Assembly (NCBI RefSeq): GCF_018531195.1
Contig: NZ_JAHDYS010000006.1
Coordinates: 163,907-227,906, forward strand
Length of the DNA: 64,000 bases
Direction of reading: 5' to 3'
Origin: Pelotalea chapellei
GTDB taxonomy: Bacteria > Desulfobacterota > Desulfuromonadia > Geobacterales > Pseudopelobacteraceae
The translations under genes and the position numbers were made by a program. The notes beneath the pieces are model-generated. The model did not search any database. It saw only the letters and a program-made list of their open reading frames with translations, and had not been told where the DNA came from. Positions 36,785 through 45,175 of the stretch are shown here, one piece after another. The number at the start of each line of letters is the position of its first letter. Position 1 is the stretch's first letter.

Positions 36785-37351
36785 ATGAAGAAGATAATAA
36801 CTCTGCTCTGCCTGCTCTGCTGCATCGCCCTGGCCGGTCAGGCCATGGCCTACACCGTCTCTCTCACCCCAGCTTCACAGACCATTCAGACCGGCGGCTC
36901 CGGCCAGGTGGATGTCAACCTCATGCTGACTTCTGGAGAAGAACTTTTCGGGTTCAACATGGCACTTTCATTTGATCCAAGCATTCTGAAATTCGATAAT
37001 CTCTCTTTTGGCGCTCTCATCAATGCAAATTATCTTGCCGGTTTTACTCCACCGAGCGGAACAGACAACCTGGTCACCTTTGACGGTGGACTGTTAGCGT
37101 CTGGAGGCGTTACATCTAATGTGATCCCTCTTGCATCACTGTTCTTTACCGGCATCGCCTCCGGCACCAGCTCACTCACTCTTGAAGGCGCTGTCCTGGA
37201 TTTCAATGCACTCAGTGAAGTACTGGTCGCTGATCTGGCTAGTATTAACGTCGGATCAGCAGCGGCACCGGTACCAGAACCTGCCGCTTGCCTGCTGGTT
37301 CTGGTTGCATTAACCTGCATCCTTTTTGTAAGAAAAAGATATTCTTTTTAA
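36785..37351 (+). CDS. Cohesin-domain protein with PEP-CTERM anchor
   Basis: 188 residues. A signal peptide (about 1-22) is followed by a cohesin-like domain (about 24-158: YTVSLTPASQTIQTGGSGQV, LFGFNMALSFDPSILKF, GTSSLTLEGAVLDF). The C-terminus is a PEP-CTERM sorting signal: VPEPA, a hydrophobic stretch CLLVLVALTCILFV, then RKR. It should be exported, cut by an exosortase and attached at the surface or to exopolysaccharide. It starts 29 bases after the dockerin-bearing oxidase, with caaaggag as ribosome site, and both end at the terminator at 37374. The assignment as cohesin is by pattern and should be confirmed by profile search. Confidence 0.85.
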   Translation: MKKIITLLCLLCCIALAGQAMAYTVSLTPASQTIQTGGSGQVDVNLMLTSGEELFGFNMALSFDPSILKFDNLSFGALINANYLAGFTPPSGTDNLVTFDGGLLASGGVTSNVIPLASLFFTGIASGTSSLTLEGAVLDFNALSEVLVADLASINVGSAAAPVPEPAACLLVLVALTCILFVRKRYSF

Positions 37352-37373
37352 AGTCTGAAAATGTTTATCGGAT

Positions 37374-37405
37374 ACAGCCGCAGGGGATAAGTCCCCTGCG
37401 GCTGT
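37374..37405 (+). terminator. Terminator of the oxidase-cohesin operon
   Basis: 13-bp perfect stem ACAGCCGCAGGGG / CCCCTGCGGCTGT with a 6-base loop ATAAGT, 22 bases after the cohesin stop codon. Confidence 0.8.
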
Positions 37406-37702
37406 TACATCCTGCAACTATGTCGACTGACATCCTCATTGACCTCCCTTCCCGATCTGGCCTTCTGCTCCAAAGCTAACAGCAATAAAAATCTTTACGC
37501 AACGTTACCACCGGTTTTTCTCCGACTCATAGCTACTATGGCCTTTTAAGAGTTATCCTCTTAACATTTTCCACAAAAAACAACCCGCCCCTGCAGCCAT
37601 AAGCTACTGTTTTTTAACACTTTGTCAATTACATGGAATGGCATGATTCGTGATAGATGAAAAGGGATGAAATAGAACTACTGCTTCAAAAACGGACATA
37701 AA
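37406..37702 (+). other. Intergenic region upstream of prsK
   Basis: About 300 bases without an ORF. One small palindrome (TTAAGAG-TTATC-CTCTTAA, near 37547-37565) is the only structure seen. The promoter of prsK must lie here, but no clear -10/-35 or -24/-12 pair was found. Confidence 0.4.
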
Positions 37703-39751
37703 ATGCTATCAGCCATTTCCATTACGGCCATCACATATGCAATCCTTTTCCCCTTTATTACAGGATCCAAGAAGAACATGGCCATTCCCTCCCTTGAACT
37801 GTCAATTGCAGTTATTGTGGCTGCCGGCGTGGAGCTTTTTGATCTCTTGTCGCTCACAGATCCGAGCCAGATGTTTTTCTGGAAAAAGATGTCGATCATA
37901 TTTGAAGCCCTTCTCACTCCTGCATTGCTCTGGTTCAGCCTTACCTATGCACGTCAGGAAAATCCCCGGTCAATATCGCCGATGATGCGCGCTCTGCTTG
38001 CCATATCTCCTTTATTTGCAATCTTCGCCTTTTTCTTCCCTTTAAGCGCGTTTGTGTATGCCCCTGATCTTGGGACTGAAAAAATCCTTTTTTTGAATAA
38101 TGCCGGCTTCATTTTTTATCTTTTCATCCTGATTTACCTGATCACAGCCTTGGTGAATCTTGAAATTACACTACTGAACACGACACTCACGGCCCGTTGG
38201 AAGATTAAATTTGAAGTTTTGGGGGCTGGAGCTTTTCTGGCGGTGCTTATCGTCTACTACAGTCACGGCCTGCTTTTTAGAACCATCAATATGCAGTTGG
38301 CTCCCGCACGTGGAATGGTTTTGATCATTTCTTTGACCATGATGATCTATTCGAGAATGGTGCGAGGTAATGCAGTAAAGGTTTATGTGTCCAGGAAAAT
38401 CGCCTATCGGTCAGTGGTCCTGCTTTCAGTCGGCCTGTACCTTGTGATACTCGGGCTTTTCGGGGAAGGAATGCAGCACCTTGGTGACGGTTTTCAGCGA
38501 GCCCTGCTACTTACCTTAGCGCTTGTATGTGGATTGGCACTTTTTACCCTGCTTTTGTCTGAAACCGCGAAACGCAGGGTCAGACTTTTTGTGGATCGGA
38601 ATTTTTATCAGAATAAATATGATTATCGTAACCAGTGGTTGCAGTTCACTGATCGCCTGGCAGCATCACCAACTGGAGATGACTTGTTAAGTTCAATAAT
38701 AATCGGGTTCTGCGACACGTTCGGCATGCGGACCGGAACCCTGTTCACCCTCAATCAGGAGGGCGATTCATACCTGTCCACGGTCAACATGAGAGCGCCA
38801 CTGAGGGGTTGCAGTTTCCCTGTCACTGACAGCATTGTTGTTCAGTTGGCCGGCAGCCGGCAAATCAGCGATCTTCGCCATATTCCTTCCGTCGGTTCCA
38901 ATGAGGAACAGAAAACGTTTTTTAAAGAGCATCAAGCCTGTTTCCTCATCCCCCTTTATTCACATGACAAAATGGATGGTTTCATCATGCTCGGTAATCC
39001 CCTAAATGATAGGGAGCACTACTCACACGAAGATTTTGATCTGATGATAACACTGGCCAAACAGGCTTCCTCTGCCCTCATCAACTTGCGCCTTTCCCAC
39101 CAGTTGGCCAGTTCCCGCGAAATGGCTGCACTTGGAAAAGTATCTGCCTTTGTCATGCACGACCTGAAGAACCAGACCTCAGCAATTTCGCTCATGCTTT
39201 CCAACGCACGTGAGCACATCACCGTACCGGAATTCCAGAATGACCTGCTTGTTTCCATGGAACAGACTGTCTTCAAAATGAACGCACTGATCATGCGCCT
39301 CAAACATCTGCCTGAAAAAAATGACCTTCAGAAAACATCAGTCGATCTGCTGCAGATTGCCCATGAAACTGCAGCACTGGTCAAGGGAACCAACCTGCAG
39401 GTAACCGGCACCAGGGTCATCGCCGAGGCTGATCGGGAAGAACTTCAGAAAGTTGTTCTCAATCTTGTTCTCAATGCAGTGGAAGCGACCAATGGAACAG
39501 AGACGATAACAGTCGAGGTAGGTGAAAACGAGACTGCTTATTTAAAAGTCAGCGACAAAGGATGCGGCATTCCGGAAGACTTCATGCGAACCGCCCTTTT
39601 TTCTCCTTTTGTCAGTACCAAAAAGAAAGGGCTTGGTATCGGCCTGTATCAGAGCAAGCAGATCATCGAGGCACATGGCGGTACAATCCAGGTTGTCAGC
39701 AAACTTCATAAGGGCTCTGAATTCACGGTATGGCTGCCAAAGATCGCCTGA
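37703..39751 (+). CDS. prsK: PEP-CTERM system histidine kinase PrsK
   Basis: 682 residues. About eight transmembrane segments (1-300) are followed by a GAF domain (about 320-460), then the H-box KVSAFVMHDLKNQTSAISLML (His near 485) and HATPase motifs VLNLVLNAVEATN, KVSDKGCGIPE and KKKGLGIGLYQSKQII. This arrangement is diagnostic of PrsK, which with PrsR controls exosortase/PEP-CTERM exopolysaccharide genes through sigma-54. prsR follows 12 bases later. Confidence 0.93.
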   Translation: MLSAISITAITYAILFPFITGSKKNMAIPSLELSIAVIVAAGVELFDLLSLTDPSQMFFWKKMSIIFEALLTPALLWFSLTYARQENPRSISPMMRALLAISPLFAIFAFFFPLSAFVYAPDLGTEKILFLNNAGFIFYLFILIYLITALVNLEITLLNTTLTARWKIKFEVLGAGAFLAVLIVYYSHGLLFRTINMQLAPARGMVLIISLTMMIYSRMVRGNAVKVYVSRKIAYRSVVLLSVGLYLVILGLFGEGMQHLGDGFQRALLLTLALVCGLALFTLLLSETAKRRVRLFVDRNFYQNKYDYRNQWLQFTDRLAASPTGDDLLSSIIIGFCDTFGMRTGTLFTLNQEGDSYLSTVNMRAPLRGCSFPVTDSIVVQLAGSRQISDLRHIPSVGSNEEQKTFFKEHQACFLIPLYSHDKMDGFIMLGNPLNDREHYSHEDFDLMITLAKQASSALINLRLSHQLASSREMAALGKVSAFVMHDLKNQTSAISLMLSNAREHITVPEFQNDLLVSMEQTVFKMNALIMRLKHLPEKNDLQKTSVDLLQIAHETAALVKGTNLQVTGTRVIAEADREELQKVVLNLVLNAVEATNGTETITVEVGENETAYLKVSDKGCGIPEDFMRTALFSPFVSTKKKGLGIGLYQSKQIIEAHGGTIQVVSKLHKGSEFTVWLPKIA

Positions 39752-39763
39752 GGAGGGGATAGC

Positions 39764-41179
39764 GTGTCAGTGTCGGATAGAAAGGAATTCATGGAAAAGC
39801 TAATCATTGTCGAAGACAACAAGGAAATCGCGGGACAACTACGTTGGGGACTTTGTAAGGATTATGAGGTTTTCATTGCGGCGGACCGTGTGGAGGCGCT
39901 CGCCCTTTTCAACAAGCACTCCCCAAAGGTGATTACTCTTGATCTGGGATTACCACCTGAGGAGAATGGCTCTGACGAAGGTTTCCGCTGTCTTGAAAAT
40001 ATTATCCGAAGGGCACCGACCACCAAGGTAATCGTGATTACCGGCAACGATGAACGAGAACACGCTTTTCGTGCGATACAAAGTGGAGCGTATGATTATT
40101 ACAGCAAACCGATCGACATCAGCGAGCTAAAGGTCATTCTCAGCAGGGCCTTTCATCTCGCTGAAATTGAAAAAGAAAACAGCAGGCTACAGAGCAATCT
40201 GGCTCAACATGCTCCTACTCCAGGAGGCATAATTGGCCAATCCCCAGCCATGCAGGAAGTCTTCTGCTCTATGCGGAAAATTGCCTGTTCAGATGTGCCT
40301 GTGCTGGTAACCGGGGAAAGCGGCACCGGAAAAGAACTGGTGGCCAAAGCAATACACGGCCTGAGCAACCGCAAATCCGAAGCCTTTATTGCCATAAACT
40401 GCGGAGCAATTCCCGCCAACCTGCTGGAGTCAGAACTTTTCGGGTACGAAAAAGGCGCATTCAGTGGTGCACATAACAGAGTACAGGGTAAGGTAGAATA
40501 TGCTCACAAGGGTACACTGTTCCTGGATGAGATTGGGGAACTGCCCCTGAATCTGCAGGTCAAGCTGCTCCGTTTCCTCCAGGAGAAGAACATTCAACGT
40601 GTGGGGGGGAGAGAGGATATCGCGGTAAATGCCCGCATCATAGCTGCAACCAATCGGGACATTGTCAAGGACACGGAAGCAGGTACATTCAGGGAGGATC
40701 TCTACTACCGGATTTCAGTTATACACATAAATCTTCCGCCATTGCGGGAGCGGGGAGACGATCTGCTGCTGCTGGCCAACTATTTTCTTCGCAAATTTAG
40801 TAGCGACTTCAGGAAGAAAGTACGTCGCTTCAGCCCGGAATCTATCCGATTGCTGGAATCCTATGCCTGGCCAGGAAACGTGAGGGAACTTGAGAACAAG
40901 GTGCAGCGAGCTGTACTTATGTCTGAATCAGCGATCCTTGAGCCGGAATCGTTGGATCTGTCACACAAGTCGGTAAAGGAGCGTTTCATCACATCCGCAA
41001 AGCTGTCTCTACGGGATGCCCGCGAAATGGTCGAACGGGAAATGGTCATCGCCGCCATAAAAAAACAGCGAAACAACATGGCCAAGGCGGCTGAAGTTTT
41101 GGGAATCAGCAGGCCTACTCTATATGATCTGGTCAAGAAATACGGGATACTGAAACAACTTGAACAGGAGCTGGCCTGA
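39764..41179 (+). CDS. prsR: PEP-CTERM-box sigma-54 response regulator PrsR
   Basis: 471 residues from a GTG at 39764 behind a strong aggagg. The ATG at 39791 (MEKLIIVEDN) is an alternative start closer to family norms. The receiver has the phospho-Asp in VITLDLGLPPEENGSDEG. The AAA+ domain has GESGTGKE (Walker A) and EIGELPLNLQVKLLRFLQE. The C-terminal helix-turn-helix is MAKAAEVLGISRPTLYDLV. The sigma-54 contact loop reads GAFSGA, with Ser in place of the usual Thr of GAFTGA. It should bind upstream of PEP-CTERM gene promoters such as the -24/-12 site at 42639. Confidence 0.93.
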   Translation: MSVSDRKEFMEKLIIVEDNKEIAGQLRWGLCKDYEVFIAADRVEALALFNKHSPKVITLDLGLPPEENGSDEGFRCLENIIRRAPTTKVIVITGNDEREHAFRAIQSGAYDYYSKPIDISELKVILSRAFHLAEIEKENSRLQSNLAQHAPTPGGIIGQSPAMQEVFCSMRKIACSDVPVLVTGESGTGKELVAKAIHGLSNRKSEAFIAINCGAIPANLLESELFGYEKGAFSGAHNRVQGKVEYAHKGTLFLDEIGELPLNLQVKLLRFLQEKNIQRVGGREDIAVNARIIAATNRDIVKDTEAGTFREDLYYRISVIHINLPPLRERGDDLLLLANYFLRKFSSDFRKKVRRFSPESIRLLESYAWPGNVRELENKVQRAVLMSESAILEPESLDLSHKSVKERFITSAKLSLRDAREMVEREMVIAAIKKQRNNMAKAAEVLGISRPTLYDLVKKYGILKQLEQELA

Positions 41180-41201
41180 AAAAGCAGCGTCAGCTCCTGT
41201 T
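41163..41201 (+). terminator. Hairpin at the end of prsR
   Basis: AACAGGAGCTG pairs perfectly with CAGCTCCTGTT (11 bp, 17-base loop). The 5' arm overlaps the last codons of prsR. It lies between convergent prsR and the nucleotidyltransferase gene. Confidence 0.55.
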
Positions 41202-41213
41202 GCGGTTACTGAT

Positions 41214-42212
41214 TCATTCCATCTGCATTTCGATCAGAGAATGATCTCCGATATTCATCCGGCGGGCGGAACTGACCAGTTGCACCGAATCTCCGAGTAT
41301 CGAGTGATGCAAAATCATATTCCTGACAAGTGAGCCGTTATTGATGATCGAGTTACGCACGATACTGGTTTCAATGACGCTGCCTGCTGCGACTGAAACA
41401 TTGGGACCCAGAATACATCCGCGAACAAGTGCCCCTTTTTCAATATGAACCGGTTCGATAAGCACCGTGTCTTCTACCTGACCATGAATGTGATGGCGTC
41501 CCAGTAAAAGATAGCTGTTTGTTTCCAGCAGTGTGTCCGGCTTGCCGCAATCCAGCCAGGCATCAATCTCCGGCGCTTTGAACATGCAGCCGTCCTGCAT
41601 CATACGCATGAAGACCGGCGGCAGGTAATATTCCCCTTTGACCATTTCCTTGGCAGCAATAGTCTGGTCCAGATAATCCATGAATTGAGCTGCGTCTTTC
41701 AGATAATACATGCCCACTTGGGCAAGCTTTGAAATAGGTTGCTCAGGTTTTTCTACCATTCCTGTAATAAAGCCTTCTGAGACGACATTCACCCCAAAAC
41801 GCTGATAATCCTCAACCTCCTTCGAATAGATCAAACCGTCACAATCAGCACAGAGCTCGTTGATCAAACTTAGATCGGTATCGAATATGGTGTCATTGAA
41901 GACTATCAGCAGATCATCACCCCGCTTGATAAGTGGTGCTGCCAGCGAAACAGCGTGTGCCGGCCCTTTACGTTCCTTCTGGACCACATAACTGCACGGC
42001 AACGCCGGAAAATTCTTTTTCATGAAATCTCTGATTTGATCGCCGTTTTCATCTATTACAAATATGAACTCTGTTGCCTCCAGTGCGGTCAGACGACTGA
42101 TGATATGTTCAAGAACTGTTTTACCCGCCACATGAACAAGTGATTTTGCCTTGGTATGGGTATGGGGACGCAGGCGGGTTCCTTTTCCGGCAACTGGAAG
42201 CATTATCTTCAT
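41214..42212 (-). CDS. Sugar-phosphate nucleotidyltransferase
   Basis: 332 residues. The N-terminal nucleotidyltransferase domain (about 1-230) starts MKIMLPVAGKGTRLRPHTHTKAK, with the G-x-G-T-R-L-x-P signature, and contains DLLIVFNDTIFDTDL and WLDCGKPDTLL. The C-terminal part (about 245-332) is a left-handed beta-helix acyltransferase-like tail (VRGCILGPNVSVAAGSVIETSIV). It makes an NDP-sugar (likely dTDP- or UDP-glucose) for surface polysaccharide. The exact nucleotide is not decidable. Ribosome site aaaggagtg. Confidence 0.88.
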   Translation of the reverse strand: MKIMLPVAGKGTRLRPHTHTKAKSLVHVAGKTVLEHIISRLTALEATEFIFVIDENGDQIRDFMKKNFPALPCSYVVQKERKGPAHAVSLAAPLIKRGDDLLIVFNDTIFDTDLSLINELCADCDGLIYSKEVEDYQRFGVNVVSEGFITGMVEKPEQPISKLAQVGMYYLKDAAQFMDYLDQTIAAKEMVKGEYYLPPVFMRMMQDGCMFKAPEIDAWLDCGKPDTLLETNSYLLLGRHHIHGQVEDTVLIEPVHIEKGALVRGCILGPNVSVAAGSVIETSIVRNSIINNGSLVRNMILHHSILGDSVQLVSSARRMNIGDHSLIEMQME

Positions 42213-42638
42213 GCTGACACTCCTTTTCTGAATTTCGTAATGCTGAGAGTGTTTTGTTATTCAGTTTTCGCGCCAGACTTTAAAAAGCACAAAAATCAGC
42301 TACTTACCAAACATCACACTCTTCCAGATCATTGATACCGCTAAAGAATAACAGCCTGACCGCCCGAAGTAGCTGTAATGACGCAGGTTTTAGAAGGCAA
42401 AAAAACTTGAAGCTGTTATCTTTTTTGCGCAGTTCCAGGAAAAGGATCTTCAGCTTTACTATGGCGGCTCTCCTTTCATGTTATTCGCCTCTTTTTCTTG
42501 AAAAATCGCTGTGTTTCAATCTCATACAAAGCCGTCAATGTAAATTTCCCGACTGATATGTCGAAAACACTTACATCATCAAGCAAATTTATAACTTAAT
42601 TAAATATATTCTATATATTTTTCAGATATTTAAGACTT
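42213..42638 (+). other. Intergenic region between divergent genes
   Basis: About 430 bases, increasingly AT-rich to the right (TTAATTAAATATATTCTATATATTTTTC near 42595-42623 in parts). It holds the promoters of the nucleotidyltransferase (leftward) and the PEP-CTERM gene (rightward). A 74-codon frame at 42332-42556 has no ribosome site and no recognisable content, and is not called. Confidence 0.4.
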
Positions 42639-42653
42639 GGAATATATTGTGCT
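42637..42653 (+). promoter_or_regulatory. Sigma-54 (-24/-12) promoter for a PEP-CTERM gene
   Basis: TTGGAATATATTGTGCT: GG at 42639-42640 and GC at 42651-42652 are separated by exactly 10 bases, as in the TGGCAC-N5-TTGCW consensus. The ATG follows 36 bases later. It is a likely target of PrsR, encoded 1.5 kb to the left. Confidence 0.6.
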
Positions 42654-42687
42654 ACTTTAAAAAAATTCCAACCAAGGAGGTTCAGTT

Positions 42688-43461
42688 ATGAGATCTGTTG
42701 CACGTACGATGTTAGGTACGACGTTTATGGCGCTAGTTCTGTCGGTATTTCTGAACGTTATCCTTGTGGACGGGGTGCGAGCGAATATCATTACCAACGG
42801 TGATTTTTCCACAGGAACCTTTGAAGGTTGGAATACTTCCGGTAATCTCAGCATAGCAACCATGGCAAGCTTACCAGAGGAGTGGAGGACCAACTGGGAC
42901 CTGACATCGTGGAACAGCGTAATGAACGGAAATTTTGCTCTTATGCAAGCTTCTTCTTACCTTCAAACTAGTACTAATTTCACTACTACAATTCCACTAT
43001 CCAGCTCTTCGCGTCCCATTTCTCTATCATATGACTACGCAGTGGCCTCGGATGCTCTCAATTCCCCATACAATACCGTTGCATATTTTCGACTTGAACT
43101 GGTTGCAAAGAATTTTAATGAGAGCAGAAAATATTATCTTGTCTATAGTGAACCGATGTGGAGTGCCACCCCACAGAAACAGGTGTTCACCGGCACAGTG
43201 AAGCTATCAGAGGATTATTTTCTACGGGGAATTGGGCCTACCGCGGAGTCTTACGATGAACAATTCGAGATCTGGGTAAGTTTTTGGAACCCGTTTGGTT
43301 ACAACTATATCGTGGGCATCGATAATATTGATCTTGAAGTGCTGCCCGCAAATTCAAATGCAGCCCCCGTTCCCGAACCTGCTTCTTGCATCCTGCTTGT
43401 TGCCGGATTAGCAGGCGTCGGCATATATGCCAGGAGAAAGCGGTCTATGAAATTAGCCTGA
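42688..43461 (+). CDS. PEP-CTERM sorting domain protein
   Basis: 257 residues. A signal peptide (about 1-32) is followed by a beta-rich domain starting NIITNGDFSTGTFEGW, common in PEP-CTERM proteins, and the C-terminal signal VPEPASCILLVAGLAGVGIY followed by RRKRSMK. It should be exported and processed by an exosortase. It is a paralogue of the gene at 54782-55516: both share LTNGDFS, NxWDLSSWxNSMNGNF and the PEP anchor. Ribosome site aaggagg, with a sigma-54 promoter upstream. Confidence 0.92.
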   Translation: MRSVARTMLGTTFMALVLSVFLNVILVDGVRANIITNGDFSTGTFEGWNTSGNLSIATMASLPEEWRTNWDLTSWNSVMNGNFALMQASSYLQTSTNFTTTIPLSSSSRPISLSYDYAVASDALNSPYNTVAYFRLELVAKNFNESRKYYLVYSEPMWSATPQKQVFTGTVKLSEDYFLRGIGPTAESYDEQFEIWVSFWNPFGYNYIVGIDNIDLEVLPANSNAAPVPEPASCILLVAGLAGVGIYARRKRSMKLA

Positions 43462-43499
43462 AGTGTAGAAGCTTCCGCGGTCACCAGGTAATAAATGAA

Positions 43500-43536
43500 A
43501 AATGAGGGGCACTACTTCAGCGTCCCTCATTTCTTT
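43500..43536 (+). terminator. Terminator after the PEP-CTERM gene
   Basis: AAATGAGGG pairs with CCCTCATTT (9 bp, 15-base loop), followed by CTTT. Confidence 0.7.
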
Positions 43537-43551
43537 ACACCTGCAGTATGT

Positions 43552-43614
43552 TTATTGTTTGAGGACCGCATCCACCCAACAGTTGCTGCTTTGATAGCAT
43601 GTGGTCGGCTTTCT
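43552..43614 (-). pseudogene. Relic of a DUF4082-type C-terminus
   Basis: On the minus strand this stretch reads RKPTTCYQSSNCWVDAVLKQ and then a stop. It matches the last residues of the large secreted protein at 45176-47224 (FPTSVYQSGNYWVDVVFKQ, 10 of the last 14 identical). Upstream of it the frame is broken by stops. It is the 3' remnant of a paralogue that has been lost. Confidence 0.65.
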
Positions 43615-43737
43615 CAGTCTTACCGATTACCGTACCGGGTCCGCCCCACCAGTCTTGCGTATCTCCAAACCTATGCAATAATTTTCAGGCATTTCTAAAT
43701 AACTTTCAAACACCCCTTTATTGGATGGAGGTCTACA

Positions 43738-44998
43738 TTGCATGCTCTCAGTCCATTTCCAGCCGTTGCAGCTCTCTTAGTCGCTCTAATCACCCTATCT
43801 TTTCTCAAAAACTGGGCGACAATTGAAACGGCTGGCGGACGCTACGATTCTATCGATGGCCTACGTGGTTATTTAGCTTTTTTCGTGTTCTCTGCATCAC
43901 GCCACAAGTTGGTATTTCTATCTCAGAAACGGCAGTTGGGGGCCTCCCGATTCGAACCTGTATATACACTTTGGTCAAAGCAGCGTAGCGCTGTTTTTCA
44001 TGATAAGCGGTTTTCTGTTTTATTCAAAACTGCTGGAAGGCCGCAAAAAACCCATTAACTGGACTAAATTGTACATTTCAAGGGTACTTAGACTTGGACC
44101 TCTGTACTTTTTTGCAGTAGCACTCGTTTTCCTGATCATCGCCATCATGGTAAACGAGCCACCCATGACGCTACTGAAAGAATCCCTACACTGGATCAGT
44201 TTTACGGCGTTGGGTAGCCCAAATATAAATGGAATTGACGGAACTAATATTGTAATAGCCGGTGTTACATGGTCATTGCGATATGAGTGGGTCTTCTACT
44301 TTTCTTTACCTTTGCTGGCACTTGCCTTACAGGTTTCAGTACCCATACCATACCTTCTCCTTAGTTCGGCTGTAGTAGCCATTGCAGTCCTTCACATGCA
44401 TCTGGCGCGGATTCATTTTGTATCATTTGCCGCTGGCATTGCCGCAGTTTACTTGGTGCGTTCCGACTATCTCCGCGGCCGCGCTTCTTCTGCAACCGCG
44501 TCCACAGTGGTCCTGGCGTGCCTTGTTGTTGTGGTAATCAGTTCTCGTACCGCTTATGGCATTATTCCCCTTCTCTTACTGTCTGTGGTATTTGCCTTGA
44601 TTGCCTGTGGCAATAATATATTTGGCTTGCTGACTATCCCCGTCTCCCGCCTTTTAGGGGAATTAACCTATGGAATGTATCTCCTGCAAGGAATGGTGTT
44701 GTTTGTTGTGTTCAAATTCCTGATAGGTTTCAAGGCGGCTGCCGCTTTAACTCCCCTACAATACTGGCTCGTTATTTTGGGCTGTACCCCTCTCCTGATC
44801 CTGATCAGCTTTATCACTTTCAAGACTATTGAGGCTCCAGCAATGTCTTTCGTACATCCACTAAGTGCATGGCTCCACTCACGGTGGCCTTGGTATTCAA
44901 TTGCCAAGGTTGATACAGGTGCTTTCACCAACCTGGAAACGCCTATGATACCGATCCAGTCCGATACAGGGGAACCTCAAAGTTCTCCAGAAACCTGA
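43738..44998 (+). pseudogene. Acyltransferase 3 family protein (OafA-like), frameshifted
   Basis: The start is a TTG at 43738 behind ggagg. The first 51 codons end in the family signature YDSIDGLRGYLAFFVF. An extra T near 43891 then throws the frame off. Reading in the +1-shifted frame continues LHHATSWYFYLRNGSWGPP and runs through SSVALFFMISGFLFYSKLLEG into the long frame ending at 44998. Restored, it is about 420 residues with ten membrane segments, an O-acetyltransferase for surface sugars. The histidine pair HH of the catalytic RxxxxxHH-like region lies just after the shift. Either a real inactivation or a sequencing error is possible. The downstream part could start internally at 44000 but would lack the active site. 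Confidence 0.82.
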
Positions 44999-45075
44999 TT
45001 TTCTAAGCGGTATTTACATCTGCATAAATTCTGAAGCACTACCTGCCCTTAGCTAATCTGCCACAATCAATTCTC

Positions 45076-45099
45076 ACCCCTCTTTGTCAAAGGGGGTAA
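45076..45099 (-). repeat. Small inverted repeat
   Basis: ACCCC-T-CTTTG-TC-AAAGGGGGT forms an imperfect hairpin just upstream of a stronger terminator. It resembles the GC-rich palindromes at 50198, 58812 and 63866 in base pattern only. Confidence 0.3.
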
Positions 45100-45110
45100 A
45101 CAAATTAGAC

Positions 45111-45142
45111 AAAAAAACTGCCTTCCCCGGTGGGGAAGGCAG
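45111..45142 (-). terminator. Terminator of the large secreted-protein gene
   Basis: On the minus strand CTGCCTTCCCC / GGGGAAGGCAG (11 bp perfect, 3-base loop) is followed by seven T. It is 33 bases after the stop codon at 45176. Confidence 0.9.
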
Positions 45143-45175
45143 CCATTGCATTGCATGACAAATTGTCAGGAATGC

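Noticed and set aside
42332..42556. 74-codon frame between the nucleotidyltransferase and PEP-CTERM genes
   Set aside because: No ribosome site and no recognisable domain. It lies in a promoter region.
43495..43698. 67-codon plus-strand frame after the PEP-CTERM gene
   Set aside because: It starts in the terminator hairpin and runs antisense over the DUF4082 relic. No ribosome site.
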